From NCBI GenBank assembly GCA_024220525.1, contig JAMYWO010000047.1:166923-202208 (forward strand): a stretch of DNA of 35,286 bases, given 5' to 3'. Origin of the DNA: Cochliopodium minus (Eukaryota; Discosea; Himatismenida; Cochliopodiidae). The translations under genes were made by a program, and so were the position numbers. Shown here piece after piece: positions 1 through 8,613 of the stretch (the first letter of the stretch is position 1; the number at the start of each line of letters is the position of its first letter). The notes under the pieces are model-generated. The model searched no databases. It was not told the origin of the DNA and saw only the letters and a list, made by a program, of their open reading frames with translations.

Positions 1-737
1 TATTCCTCTCTGAAAAACCGACCTCTTCTCCCATCATAACAGCTAGAGATCTGAGTTTGATGGTGGTAGCGCCAATGATAGTTGGGAAGTTGCTTGCTGT
101 TCTTTTGGAAAACAAAGCATCAAATTGTTTTGAAAAGTTTGGGAGAGTGAAATGGGGAGAAATTGAAAAGATTCTTTTGTTATTCATCATTTGGAGTTCT
201 TTCAGTGATTCTTTCCTCAAATTGAAATCTCAAGAATTGAATGTTTTTGTGATTATCACTCTTGTGGGTTATTTGATTGGATTGTATTTCCTCATGTTGG
301 GTTTCTCTTTTCTTCTTTCTTTGATCAAATTCATCTCAAGAGATAGATCCGATGCACTCGTCCTTCTATTCTTGTGTCCATCCAAAACCTTGGTATTGGG
401 TAAAAAAAAAAGATTTTCTTTTCCCTTTTTCTTCATCTCTTTCTCTTTTCTTTCAAATAAGGTATCCCAATGATTTTGATATTATACGATGGTGCTGAAT
501 TTATTGGTCTTTATCAAATTCCTCTCCTCATTTATCAGCGTATAATTTCTCATTTTTTTTCTTTCATTTTTTTTTATTTTTTCTGAAATTTTCTTTATAG
601 CTTTGCAACTTACTGTGGCAGGAATTTTGTTATCACATCTTAAAGCTTGGAAAGAAAGAGATCCCAAATTATTGTTGGAATCCACAATGAATCTGGATAA
701 TGAATTGAATAATGAATCTATACCTCTATGTAAATAA
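1..737 (+). CDS. SLC10A7-like (RCH1/SBF-like) membrane transporter, 3' part
   Basis: Partial gene running off the left edge. Exons: frame open from base 3 to 399, then 462..539 and 601..737 (TAA). Introns 400..461 and 540..600 have GT..AG ends and restore the frame. The spliced protein is hydrophobic with several membrane segments. It contains CPSKTLVLG running across intron 1 into GIPMI, then IPLLIYQPLQLTVAGILL, which match the last membrane helices of the SLC10A7/yeast Rch1 family (bile-acid-transporter fold). That family sits in the plasma or secretory membrane and affects cellular calcium homeostasis; its substrate is not established. A charged tail of about 28 residues follows the last helix. 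The N-terminal helices lie outside the window. Family call is firm; exact function is inferred. Confidence 0.82.
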
Positions 738-987
738 TTTAAGCCTGTTTCTTGAGAGTTGCAGAAAGCTTGAATAAAGATGAAAATTTGAGATTTTCCC
801 TTAAATATAAAATCAGAAAAGTCTTTTGATTTTTCTCGTAAAAAAAATTTTATTTCACATATAAATAATAAAAAAAAAAAATCGAAATTATTTTTTTAAA
901 CTAAAGGTAATAATCAAATCTCCAATGAAACAATTATTTAATCATATTCTTCAATATTAAAATGAAAATTAGAATAAACATTGAGAA
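738..987. other. A/T-rich intergenic spacer
   Basis: Spacer between the transporter stop and the next ATG. It is made of A and T runs, with a 10-base A run near 870. No gene or structured RNA was recognised. It must hold the 3' end of the transporter transcript and the promoter of the small Q/N-rich gene. Confidence 0.5.
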
Positions 988-1428
988 ATGGGAGGATTTT
1001 TAAGCAGAGATGATGATGATTGCCACAGAAGAGATAGTTGCAATTCTTATCCAGGAAATAATTCTTGTTCTCCACCACCATGTCAAATAAAAAAAAATGA
1101 TTGTTGTGATTCATCCTATCAAGGAAATACAAATTCAATAACCTTTCATTTAAGACCACAACAAAGACAAAATTATCATACTCAACAAAATTATCAATAC
1201 CCACCCCAACAAAATCAAAATTATTATCAATATCCACAACAACAAAGACAAAATTATCCTCAACACAATTATATTCCACAACAAAATCAAAATTATTATC
1301 AATACCCACAACAACAACCACCACAAAACTATCCTCAACACAATTATGTTGTCCAACAACATCCAAACTTTCAAATGACAAATAATATTGAAAACAAACC
1401 ACCCGCATTCAATCCAGAGTTCAATTGA
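988..1428 (+). CDS. Small Gln/Asn/Tyr-rich (prion-like) protein
   Basis: Single-exon ORF of 146 residues from ATG at 988 to TGA at 1428. The N-terminus is MGGFLSRDDDD; Gly2 and Ser6 fit the G-x-x-x-S pattern of N-myristoylation, which is an inference. A Cys/Pro-rich part follows (residues about 10-45). Residues 55-130 repeat QQNQNYYQYPQQQ-type and QNYPQHNY blocks, typical of low-complexity, aggregation-prone proteins. No catalytic domain or membrane segment is visible. The antisense ORF over the same bases is only a shadow of the repeat. I do not recognise the protein. The clean start, compositional coherence and in-frame stop support a real gene, but it has no neighbour that hints at a role. 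Confidence 0.6.
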   Translation: MGGFLSRDDDDCHRRDSCNSYPGNNSCSPPPCQIKKNDCCDSSYQGNTNSITFHLRPQQRQNYHTQQNYQYPPQQNQNYYQYPQQQRQNYPQHNYIPQQNQNYYQYPQQQPPQNYPQHNYVVQQHPNFQMTNNIENKPPAFNPEFN

Positions 1429-1536
1429 AACCAAATATATATAAGAATTGTTAAAATATAAAATTTTTTGTTCATTCAATGAAAATAGATTAAATAAAAG
1501 TTTCAACACCATTTTCTTAAGAAAAAGAAATAGAAT

Positions 1537-1743
1537 TCAGCAAATCATTACTTTTATTTTTTTTTTGAATTTCAACAAATAGTTTTCCTTCAAAACATTT
1601 TGCAACAATTGTTCTTCCAAAACGAAACCTGCGCTTGTAATTTCTTCGATCACTGTTTTTTTGTTTGCTCTGACGTGGTTGAAGATCCATTCTGAAGTTA
1701 TTGCCTTCTTCTTTTTCATAATCGACAATAAATAATTTCCCAT
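1537..1743 (-). pseudogene. C-terminal fragment of a class I SAM methyltransferase
   Basis: A 68-residue ORF whose second half reads HVRANKKTVIEEITSAGF followed by an ENYLLKFKKK ending. This is the shape of the last strands of small SAM-dependent methyltransferases (xHRxxKxxVIxEIxxAGF, then ENYFLxF). The SAM-binding Rossmann half is missing. The minus strand upstream of the ATG has an in-frame TAA, and the opposite-strand P-loop gene starts only about 150 bases away, so there is no room for the remaining 150 or so residues. I read it as a relic, or the last exon of a gene whose other exons I cannot see. Short length keeps confidence low. Confidence 0.35.
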
Positions 1744-1893
1744 CTCTCTTTAGAGATTTAAATACTGATCCAAGAAAAAGTGGGATATCTGAATCATATA
1801 TGAATTATATAATTAAAATTAGTAATTTCAGTTTCTAACAAAAAATTTGAATTGAGTTTTATTAATTTGATTCCAAGTTTCTCTGAAAATCAA

Positions 1894-2865
1894 ATGAAAA
1901 AAAAAAAATTTAAAAAACTCTTTTGTTTTATTATGAATAATTGGAATAATAAACTTTTTAAAATACCTAGTTTTAAGGAGAATATAGGAGGAACAAATAA
2001 ACTATTTGATCTTCAATATTACAAAGATAGAGTCGCTCTTTTATGTGATTCTGAAAAAACTCCTATAATCTTGACAGTTGGAGGAAATGGTCAAGGAAAA
2101 AGTTCATTAATTCGTTTGATGAGAATTCTTGCAAGAAATGATTCCACTGTTCAAACACCAAATACAGGGGAAATAATTATGAACCATCAGAACACCCTTT
2201 CATTAGAATATTATGAATTAATTGAAAAAAAAAAGGCAAAGATTGCAGATCTTAAAGGTTTAGAACCAAAAAACTTGGAAAAATGCAAAAATCAAATGGA
2301 TTTAATTCTCGAAGGAATACACGAAGATCAATCGAATGTAGATTGGGAAACTGGATCTATTTCAAAGGCTTTCAAAAAGTTCGCTTTCAATGTATCTTGG
2401 TTTTTTGAGCAGATTCCATTCAAAAACAAAACTTGGAAGAGTAATCCATATATTCCAAATGTCATTCTGATTGTACATGATTATCGACTAGCAAACAAAT
2501 ATAGATATTATGATTTGCAAAATCAAAAAAGCTCATTTATTGATAACGCTTTTTCTGTATTTCGTTGGGAAGAATTATCGAGATATTTTAGAGAAAAAAG
2601 TAAAAAGATCATTCTTGCATTTACTCACTATAACGAAGATTATAAAATCCCAAATAATTATGATAATAACAATCCAACATTCTTGTCAAAGGATAATTTG
2701 GAACAACAAACAAAGAAGTTGGGAATCAATTCCGTCTATTTTATCGATTCTCCTACATGGAAAAATGATACTCCTGAACCCAATCCAGTGGAATTGATAA
2801 ACAGTAACACATATGAAATGTGGAAATGTATGTTGACTTTACTTCAAAATGGTTCAAATAATTAA
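1894..2865 (+). CDS. P-loop NTPase of unknown function
   Basis: Single-exon ORF of 323 residues, ATG at 1894, TAA at 2863-2865. The frame is open further upstream but without an ATG. Residues 63-70, GGNGQGKS, are a Walker A motif (GxxxxGKS) preceded by a hydrophobic strand (PIILTV). Later strands, NVILIVHDY and KKIILAFTHYNED, sit where a dynamin/AIG1/septin-like GTPase would carry its G3 and G4 strands, but a clear DxxG and N/TKxD are absent. It could therefore be a divergent GTPase or an ATPase. A basic N-terminus (MKKKKFKKL) and a central Lys/Glu-rich stretch are visible. No membrane segment was seen. It lies tail to tail with the AAA ATPase gene. Nucleotide binding is well supported; the role is unknown. 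Confidence 0.65.
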   Translation: MKKKKFKKLFCFIMNNWNNKLFKIPSFKENIGGTNKLFDLQYYKDRVALLCDSEKTPIILTVGGNGQGKSSLIRLMRILARNDSTVQTPNTGEIIMNHQNTLSLEYYELIEKKKAKIADLKGLEPKNLEKCKNQMDLILEGIHEDQSNVDWETGSISKAFKKFAFNVSWFFEQIPFKNKTWKSNPYIPNVILIVHDYRLANKYRYYDLQNQKSSFIDNAFSVFRWEELSRYFREKSKKIILAFTHYNEDYKIPNNYDNNNPTFLSKDNLEQQTKKLGINSVYFIDSPTWKNDTPEPNPVELINSNTYEMWKCMLTLLQNGSNN

Positions 2866-3093
2866 TGAATTTTTGAGAATAATAAAAAATATTTGATATT
2901 TGATTAAAATTCAATGTTTTTAATTCTTTTCAACATTTGAAAGTATATATTAGTAAGATAAATAAATAAATTGAACATTCATTTGTCAACATTCATAATC
3001 AATTCAAAGTTAAAAAATTTAAAAAAAAAAATAATGCAAATAAAGAATTTTCATTTTAATGGGGGATTTCTTCATAAATTTAAAAACCAATTT

Positions 3094-4607
3094 TTAATTA
3101 TGTTCCTTTCCTTCGTCAATTGACCCTTCGACTTTTTTCTGTTCTTTCTTTTGTTGGTCTAAAAACTTTCTCGTATTCTCTTTTATAGTGGATTCAATCT
3201 CATTTTTGATTTCGAGCAGAGTGGATTCAACGTTGTGTTCATTTAGAGAGATTCTTGCTTTTAGGAAAATGCCTTGGAGTTGTGCAAAACTGATAACACT
3301 GCCATTGGTTAAATTCAAAGAAAGATTTTTTAAAAAAGGGTTATAAAAAGCATTTATTAATTGCTGATTGCCAAACAAAGGAGAATCTGAGAAAAATTTA
3401 ATGTACATATCCCCTATTTCTTTTCTTCCTGGTGGCAGAAACTCAATTTGATAGTCCACTCTGATAAATATATTTTTATAAAATTTTTTAAATTATTTAA
3501 ATTTAACAGGTAATTACCTTCCAGGTCTTAACAGAGCGGGATCTAAAACTTCTATTCTATTGGTAGTCATAAACAAAGCACAACCTTCTTGGGCAGTAGA
3601 ACTGTCAATACAATTGAGTAAACCAGAAAGAGTGATTTGAGATTTGATATTTTCATCATCATCATCATCCCAACGATTATGGGTTGCTCTTATAGAATCG
3701 ATATCTTCAAAAAGAATGATGTTATTTGTTGGAATATTAAGCATCAATCTCCTCAATTTGTTGTCATCTATATCAGGATTTGCCAAATTGATGAAATAAA
3801 GATCTAAACCGATATGAGATGCAAGAGATGCAACAAAACTCGATTTACCTTCAATTAAAAATAATTATAATTAAATTTGATTGTATATAAAATGATCCAT
3901 TCTTTGATATATTCACTAACAAATTTGAAAAGAATATTACCTTGTCCAGGGGAACCATATAATGCATAACCCCTTCTCCAAGGAACCGAGAGTTTTTCAT
4001 ACAGAGTTTGGGTTTCTTTTTTAAAAAAATTTTCAACATCCTTTATAAGTTTAAATTGTTCATCAGTGAGAACCATAGATTCAAGAGTCCTTTTGGTTGT
4101 AAATTTAGCAACTTCCCATGTATACCCCGTTGGAGTGAAGATTTTGATGAAATTCTTATATTTTTCTATGAAGTACACCATTGAAGCTTTCACTAAATTC
4201 TCCACTTGTTTCATATTTTCAGAATTTTCTACTGAAAAAACCAAAAGTTCTCCATTCTTTGCTCCTTGGTGTTCATTTGTCCTATCAATTGTAATTGTTA
4301 TATTATTATAGACAAATTCTGATAGTCCATAACCAGGCACAGAAAGAATCTTCTTATCTAATTTTTGAGTATGATAAATCTTGAAATTTTATTTGAAATA
4401 AATATTACCTTTATTGGTTTCCAAAGAAATACTTTTTGTAGTTCTTCTCCATTCCTTCATATCACTGATATATTCTAGAGTTGCTTTATACAATTCATTT
4501 TGTTCATTGCAACTGATTGTAAGCAAATATGTACTTTTTTTAATTATTTCTTTTAAGCTGCCAAGACTTTGAAGGCCAAAAATTCCTCCCAATAATAAAT
4601 TGCTCAT
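3094..4607 (-). CDS. BCS1-type AAA ATPase
   Basis: Four exons: 4607..4409, 4357..3941, 3848..3518, 3460..3094 (TAA), giving 437 residues; yeast Bcs1 is about 456. Introns are 51, 92 and 57 bp with GT..AG ends and preserve frame. Residues about 30-195 carry a BCS1_N-like region (TTKRTLESMVL, WRRGYALYG). Walker A is GSPGQGKS (201-208), split by an intron after the second Gly's first base. Walker B is ILFEDID (250-256), followed by sensor-1 MTTN and the arginine-finger segment LLRPGRVDYQIEF. Bcs1 proteins sit in the mitochondrial inner membrane and move the folded Rieske protein into complex III. The N-terminal hydrophobic stretch (LLLGGIFGL) is short, so membrane anchoring is uncertain. Other AAA ATPases of this group act elsewhere, so the mitochondrial role is inferred. 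Confidence 0.9.
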
Positions 4608-4663
4608 TTTTTTAATTATTTTTGACCTTTCAAATTTTTTAAAATTCAAATTTATTGGCCAAA

Positions 4664-5503
4664 TCAATTCAGAATACAATTTTCAGTTGGAGATTCATTT
4701 TTAATCTCTTTGTTCGATACATCTTTTTGATTTTTTTCACCATTTTTGTTCGAATCTTGTTCATTTGGCAAAACGGTTTTTTGTATATTACTTTTATTTG
4801 AATGAATAAATGAATATATATATTTAATAAACTTTGTTTTTTTTTGTAGGATCTCATTCAATTTTTCTGATATGTTAAGCTTTTCTGCTTCTATCTCTTC
4901 CAATTCATCATTTTGATTATATTTTTTCAAAATGATGTCATCTTCCACATGAACAAGATAAAATAAAAGACCTTCTTCTCTTGCTTTTATCAAATAATTT
5001 TCATCAAATTTTTGGTGAGAATTCTTGGATGAGAAATTGATGAAAAAGATGAATTCTAGAAACAAAAGTAAATAAAAGAAAATATTATTTCAAAAAAATT
5101 AGAAAATTAAAAGAAAAAGAGAAAATTTTTTTTTTTTACTTCTTGAATGCTTTTTTATGAATTTCTCCCAAAATCCATTTCCATCATCTATTCCACGGGA
5201 TTCGCTCATATCCAAACATAAAATTGGCAGTACATTATCACTTTCTTCCAATTTGAAATCCGAGTCGAGTTGGGACACAAAAACTTCTCCAAAAAGGTGT
5301 TGATTATTACTTTCAATTGAATCTTTGTTAGGTTCAAATAATTTTGTGAGAATCTCTTTAATTTTTTTTTTTTTTTTTTCTGTCCACAAACTTTCATACA
5401 AGGTGATCAATTCTAATTTAATTTCGGCCGCTATATTATCCATTTTTTTAATTGAGATCTTATCAATTTTAATTGGGGTCATATCCTTTTTTTTAAAATA
5501 CAT
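4664..5503 (-). CDS. Unknown two-exon protein with Lys/Glu-rich coiled-coil-like segment
   Basis: Exon 1 is 5503..5140 and exon 2 is 5055..4664 (TAA), joined in frame across an 84-bp GT..AG intron; about 250 residues. ATGs at 5503, 5482 and 5443 are all possible starts. Visible parts are a basic stretch KKKKKIK, a strand-like segment NVLPILCLDMSESRG, a segment KFIFFINFSSKNS spanning the splice, and NDELEEIEAEKLNISEKLN, which looks helical and possibly coiled. I do not recognise a family. The last 60 residues are low-complexity Lys/Asn and may include an unrecognised intron. Bases 4838-4914 are duplicated exactly at 8399-8475, where the same peptide continues into a different C-terminus, so the end of this gene is uncertain. 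Confidence 0.5.
4838..4914. repeat. 77-bp exact direct repeat, copy 1
   Basis: These 77 bases recur without mismatch at 8399-8475. The match begins inside a T run (nine T here, eight in the other copy) and ends exactly before the N at 8476. On the minus strand both copies encode the same in-frame peptide, NDELEEIEAEKLNISEKLN plus a few residues. It is more likely an assembly overlap than a natural repeat. Confidence 0.9.
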
Positions 5504-5861
5504 TTTTTTTTTATTTTTTTTGTCTTTTCATAAATAAGAATACAAAAAAAAAAAGTGAAAGATACCCAGATATTTGGTCATTATGATTCTACAGATATTC
5601 ATGGCAAATGATTGGTTTCCTCTGGACTATATTCCTTTCATATCTGATAACAAGTTCAAGGTAATCTGTAAATTGAAAGAATAGCAATTTCCCCAAAGAG
5701 GTGGTTGTTTTCATTTATCAACTTTGGACGATCAGAGCTGATAACTCTGCATTTGATGGTACAATCCCGCTGAACTATCGGGAAATCCTTTAGGCAAGCA
5801 GTTGTATGTCTGTATCAGAGCAAGAGAATCGGTTAATGTTATGAAGTGTTGTTATGGGAAT
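5504..5861. other. Unassigned stretch ending at the first N
   Basis: No gene recognised. The first 60 bases are the A/T-rich upstream region of the minus-strand unknown gene. From about 5575 the base composition becomes visibly less A/T-rich than any other non-coding DNA here (bases 5690-5861 are around 40% G+C). Both strands hold short open pieces, for example plus-strand ATG at 5582 (26 residues to a possible GTAATC donor) and a plus-strand frame around 5760-5861 reading WYNPAELSGNPLGKQ. None joins to a known family. It does not continue the GH92 reading frame that begins after the N. Confidence 0.4.
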
Positions 5862-5862
5862 N

Positions 5863-8123
5863 TATTATTGTTTTCAGAGTCATCCTTTCTGTATTCTAAT
5901 GTAAGGTTATTAGATTCCTCCAACCATTTCTCAAATTGTCTTTTCTGAGGAATATCTTGATTAATTTCCTAAATAAATATTAATTAATTTCAAAAATAAT
6001 AACAAAATAAAAATAAAAAATTTGTTTCAAAAAAAAAAAAAGAATATCAAAAAAATTGATTGTAAAAACAAAATTTATTCGAAATAATGGAAAGTAAAAG
6101 TTAAAAAATTTAAAAAAAATTCAAAAAAAATTCAAAAAAAATTCAAAAAAAATTCAAAAAAAATTCAAAAAAATTCAAAAAAAAAATTAAAAAAAAAAAA
6201 ATTAAAAAAAGACTTACTTCGAGAGGAGAGGAAGAAGGAGGGAAGGAAACATAGGCACCAGAGAGGAAATAGTTGATAGAAGTGATGTTGGGGAGGAGGG
6301 TTTCGTCCTTCCAAACACCATAAGAGGAGAAGCTTTGAGGGAACTTAGCTACAAAGTAGAACACCACCCCTCCGAACCTGTTTGACAGTCCGCCATCGTT
6401 TCTCATCCACCCGTTCACTTCGTTGTTTTGTGGGTCAATGTTTATGTTTGCTTCTACACAAGCGTGCTCTAAAAAAAAATCAAAATCAAAATTTGCAATT
6501 AAAAAAATAAAAAAATAAAAAAAAATAAAAATAAAAAATTAAAATTAAAATTAATATATTAAAACGTAAAAATAAGAATAAAAAAAATTGAACAAAAAAA
6601 TTTAAAAAATTCAAAAAAATATAGTAAAAAAAAATATTAAAAAATAAAAAATATATAAAAATTTTAAATAAAAATGGTAAAAATAATAAAAAATAATATT
6701 AAAAAGAAAAAATCTAAAATGTCAGGAATTTTAAAAATTTTTTGAAAATAAATTCAAATGATTTTTTAGAAAATAAATTAAAATAAACAAAAAACAAAGA
6801 TTTAGAACTAACCTTGCAAAGCAGTACTGATGTTAAATGTCACAAATCTTGGCTCGCCTGCATTCCAAGTGTATCTAAGAATAAAAGATAATAATTAGAA
6901 GAATTTTTAATAAATAAATTAAAATCAATAAAATCAATAAAAACAAATAAAAATATAAAATGAATAAAAATATCCAAAAATAATTTTTTTTACCTGTGAT
7001 AAGCAGCCAATTGAGTAGATGTGAGTTCGACATTTACATTGGAGTCCAACAACATCACGTTATAGTATCCTGGCAAGGCCTTTTCTTGGGTGTGTGAAAA
7101 GGTAGATCTGAAACCATAGTCCCTCAAATCAGAATTTTTTGGGGATCTATTTGTTGGCATAACTCCTTCATTTTTTAATGTTAATAAAGGATTCAAAAAA
7201 TTTTGATCTTTAATTTGGAATTTTTTTTTTTTTTGATTATATAATTATTATTTTTATTATATAATTATAAAATTATAATTAAAATAATTATATTATGTAA
7301 AAAAAACTTTCATCCAAATTGCAGAAAATGAATTATACCTATATTTCCGAGATCTGACGCACCAGATCCTACCATATGCGTATGGGAAAATAATCTGATG
7401 TGATCATCGTTGTAGTAATACCCTCCGAAGTGGTTGAAAAAGAAGTAGACATTTTCCCAGTTCACTGTATCTGGAGATACTCTGCATAACCCAAAAGGAA
7501 CTTATTAAAAATTAAAGTAAATTTGGATAGAATGAACAAATTTAAATTTGTTTAAAACTTTATCGATTTTGAAAATAGTATCAAAGAATTGCAACTTCTT
7601 ATTTAAAATAAGAGATACTATTAAATGATCTCTTTGAAATTATCAATATTATGAATAGGCCTATTCATAATATTGATAATTTGTTTGTATAAATGATAAA
7701 GGATCATTATTAATCAATATATATGATAGATTATAAAATTTGTATCCAAATTTTATAATATTTCTTGTATCATACAGTTGAGATGTAGAAATTGATCCAA
7801 ATTAGATTATATTTCACTTTAAATCTCTTGAAAATCATCTGATATAACAGATAACTCCAAGATTTTTGAAACTGTTTTAATAATTTACAATCGTTTTTGT
7901 AAAATTTTTTACCCATTGGTCCCTTTTATCATCAAAAAATGTTTTAAAATTGAAATTTGAACCAAAAATTTTATTTGTAATTTACTGGAGGATCTCCACC
8001 TATCCCATAACCATCGCCTCCCGTTCCGATGAAGGGATTGACATATTGAGAGAAATTGGATGTTGGAATAAAACAAACACTGGTTGAAATGAAAAGAAAC
8101 AAAATTGAAATCATTTTTATCAT
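5863..8123 (-). CDS. Secreted GH92-family alpha-mannosidase, 5' half
   Basis: Exons: 8123..7986, 7922..7913 (10 nt), 7500..7339, 7165..6994, 6874..6813, 6468..6218, 5968..5863, breaking off at the N at 5862. Start is ATG 8123 (or 8114); residues 1-17 look like a signal peptide. Family marks follow in order: NPFIGTGGDGYG, the microexon-encoded GPM joining GGDPP to VPFG, FNHFGGYYYNDDHIRLFSHT, GASDLGNIGVMPT, and STFSHTQEKALPGYYNV. All match the N-terminal beta-sandwich of glycoside hydrolase family 92, exo-acting calcium-dependent alpha-mannosidases (mostly alpha-1,2). About 300 residues are present. The catalytic half is missing here, but a matching second half lies at 29567..31397. GH92 is well known in bacteria and less common in eukaryotes; the many introns show this is a nuclear gene rather than contamination. 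Confidence 0.88.
6110..6205. repeat. A-rich tandem repeat inside a GH92 intron
   Basis: Repeated ATTCAAAAAAA-type units (about 11 bp each) followed by A runs, within the intron between exons 6218 and 5968. On the minus strand the nearby donor is a perfect GTAAGT. It looks like slippage-derived sequence with no visible function. Confidence 0.7.
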
Positions 8124-8167
8124 TTTTTTCTTTGGTAAATTCAATTTTTTATTAAATATTTATTGTT

Positions 8168-8475
8168 TTATTTTTGAAAAGTATTGTAGATTTTTTTCAT
8201 TTCTTTCATTATGAATTCGAAGGAATATTTAATAGAACTGACAACAGGAGAATGGTCCACAGAATTAGGAGATTTCACAGGGGAATAAATGGAAGAGGAA
8301 GAAGGATAAGTAAAAATTAAAGAAACAACAACAATAATTGTAAGAGATAATGCAATTATTGTATGATATTTTGCAACTTGAGATTTGAGAAAATAAGGTT
8401 TTTTTTGTAGGATCTCATTCAATTTTTCTGATATGTTAAGCTTTTCTGCTTCTATCTCTTCCAATTCATCATTTT
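8168..8475 (-). CDS. C-terminal fragment of a single-pass membrane protein
   Basis: A frame that enters from the N at 8476 and ends at TAA 8168-8170. It begins with the same 25-residue Glu/Lys/Leu-rich peptide as the gene at 4664-5503 (identical DNA, 8399-8475). It then diverges into PYFLKSQVAKYH, a clear membrane helix (TIIALSLTIIVVVSLIFTY), a Ser/Pro-rich segment and a tail ending in IYNTFQK. No start is visible because the block ends here. It may be the true C-terminus of the 4664-5503 gene, a duplicate of it, or an allele. The function is unknown. It lies upstream of and in the same direction as the GH92 half, 45 bp from its ATG. Confidence 0.5.
8399..8475. repeat. 77-bp exact direct repeat, copy 2
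   Basis: Identical to 4838-4914 and stops exactly at the N. Its left edge is in an eight-T run where the two sequences diverge. A shared segment of this fixed length at a block end is what an unresolved assembly-graph overlap would leave. Confidence 0.9.
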
Positions 8476-8476
8476 N

Positions 8477-8570
8477 AATAATAAATAATAAATAATAAAT
8501 AATAAATAATAAATAATAAATAATAAATAATAAATAATAAATAATAAATAAATGAATAAATGAATAAATA
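8477..8570. repeat. AATAATA 7-bp tandem repeat at the block edge
   Basis: Near-perfect copies of a 7-bp unit (AATAATA), then AATGAATA variants toward 8570. It begins immediately after the N. Translation gives repeating IIYYLLF-like heptads that are not protein. A very similar array closes the window (35211-35286), which bears on how the blocks should be ordered. Confidence 0.85.
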
Positions 8571-8613
8571 ATAATTGAATAAATTATTTTCATAATTATT
8601 TAAAAAAATGAAC

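Noticed and set aside
938-1408. Minus-strand ORF over the Q/N-rich gene with VVVVV and DNNFD repeats
   Set aside because: Shadow of the CAA/AAT-rich repeat on the plus strand.
5863-8123. GH92 gene as bacterial contamination
   Set aside because: Seven spliced exons with the same A/T-rich introns and donors as neighbouring genes.
8477-8570. Regular repeat considered as a CRISPR-like array
   Set aside because: 7-bp units with no spacers in an intron of a eukaryotic gene; a microsatellite.
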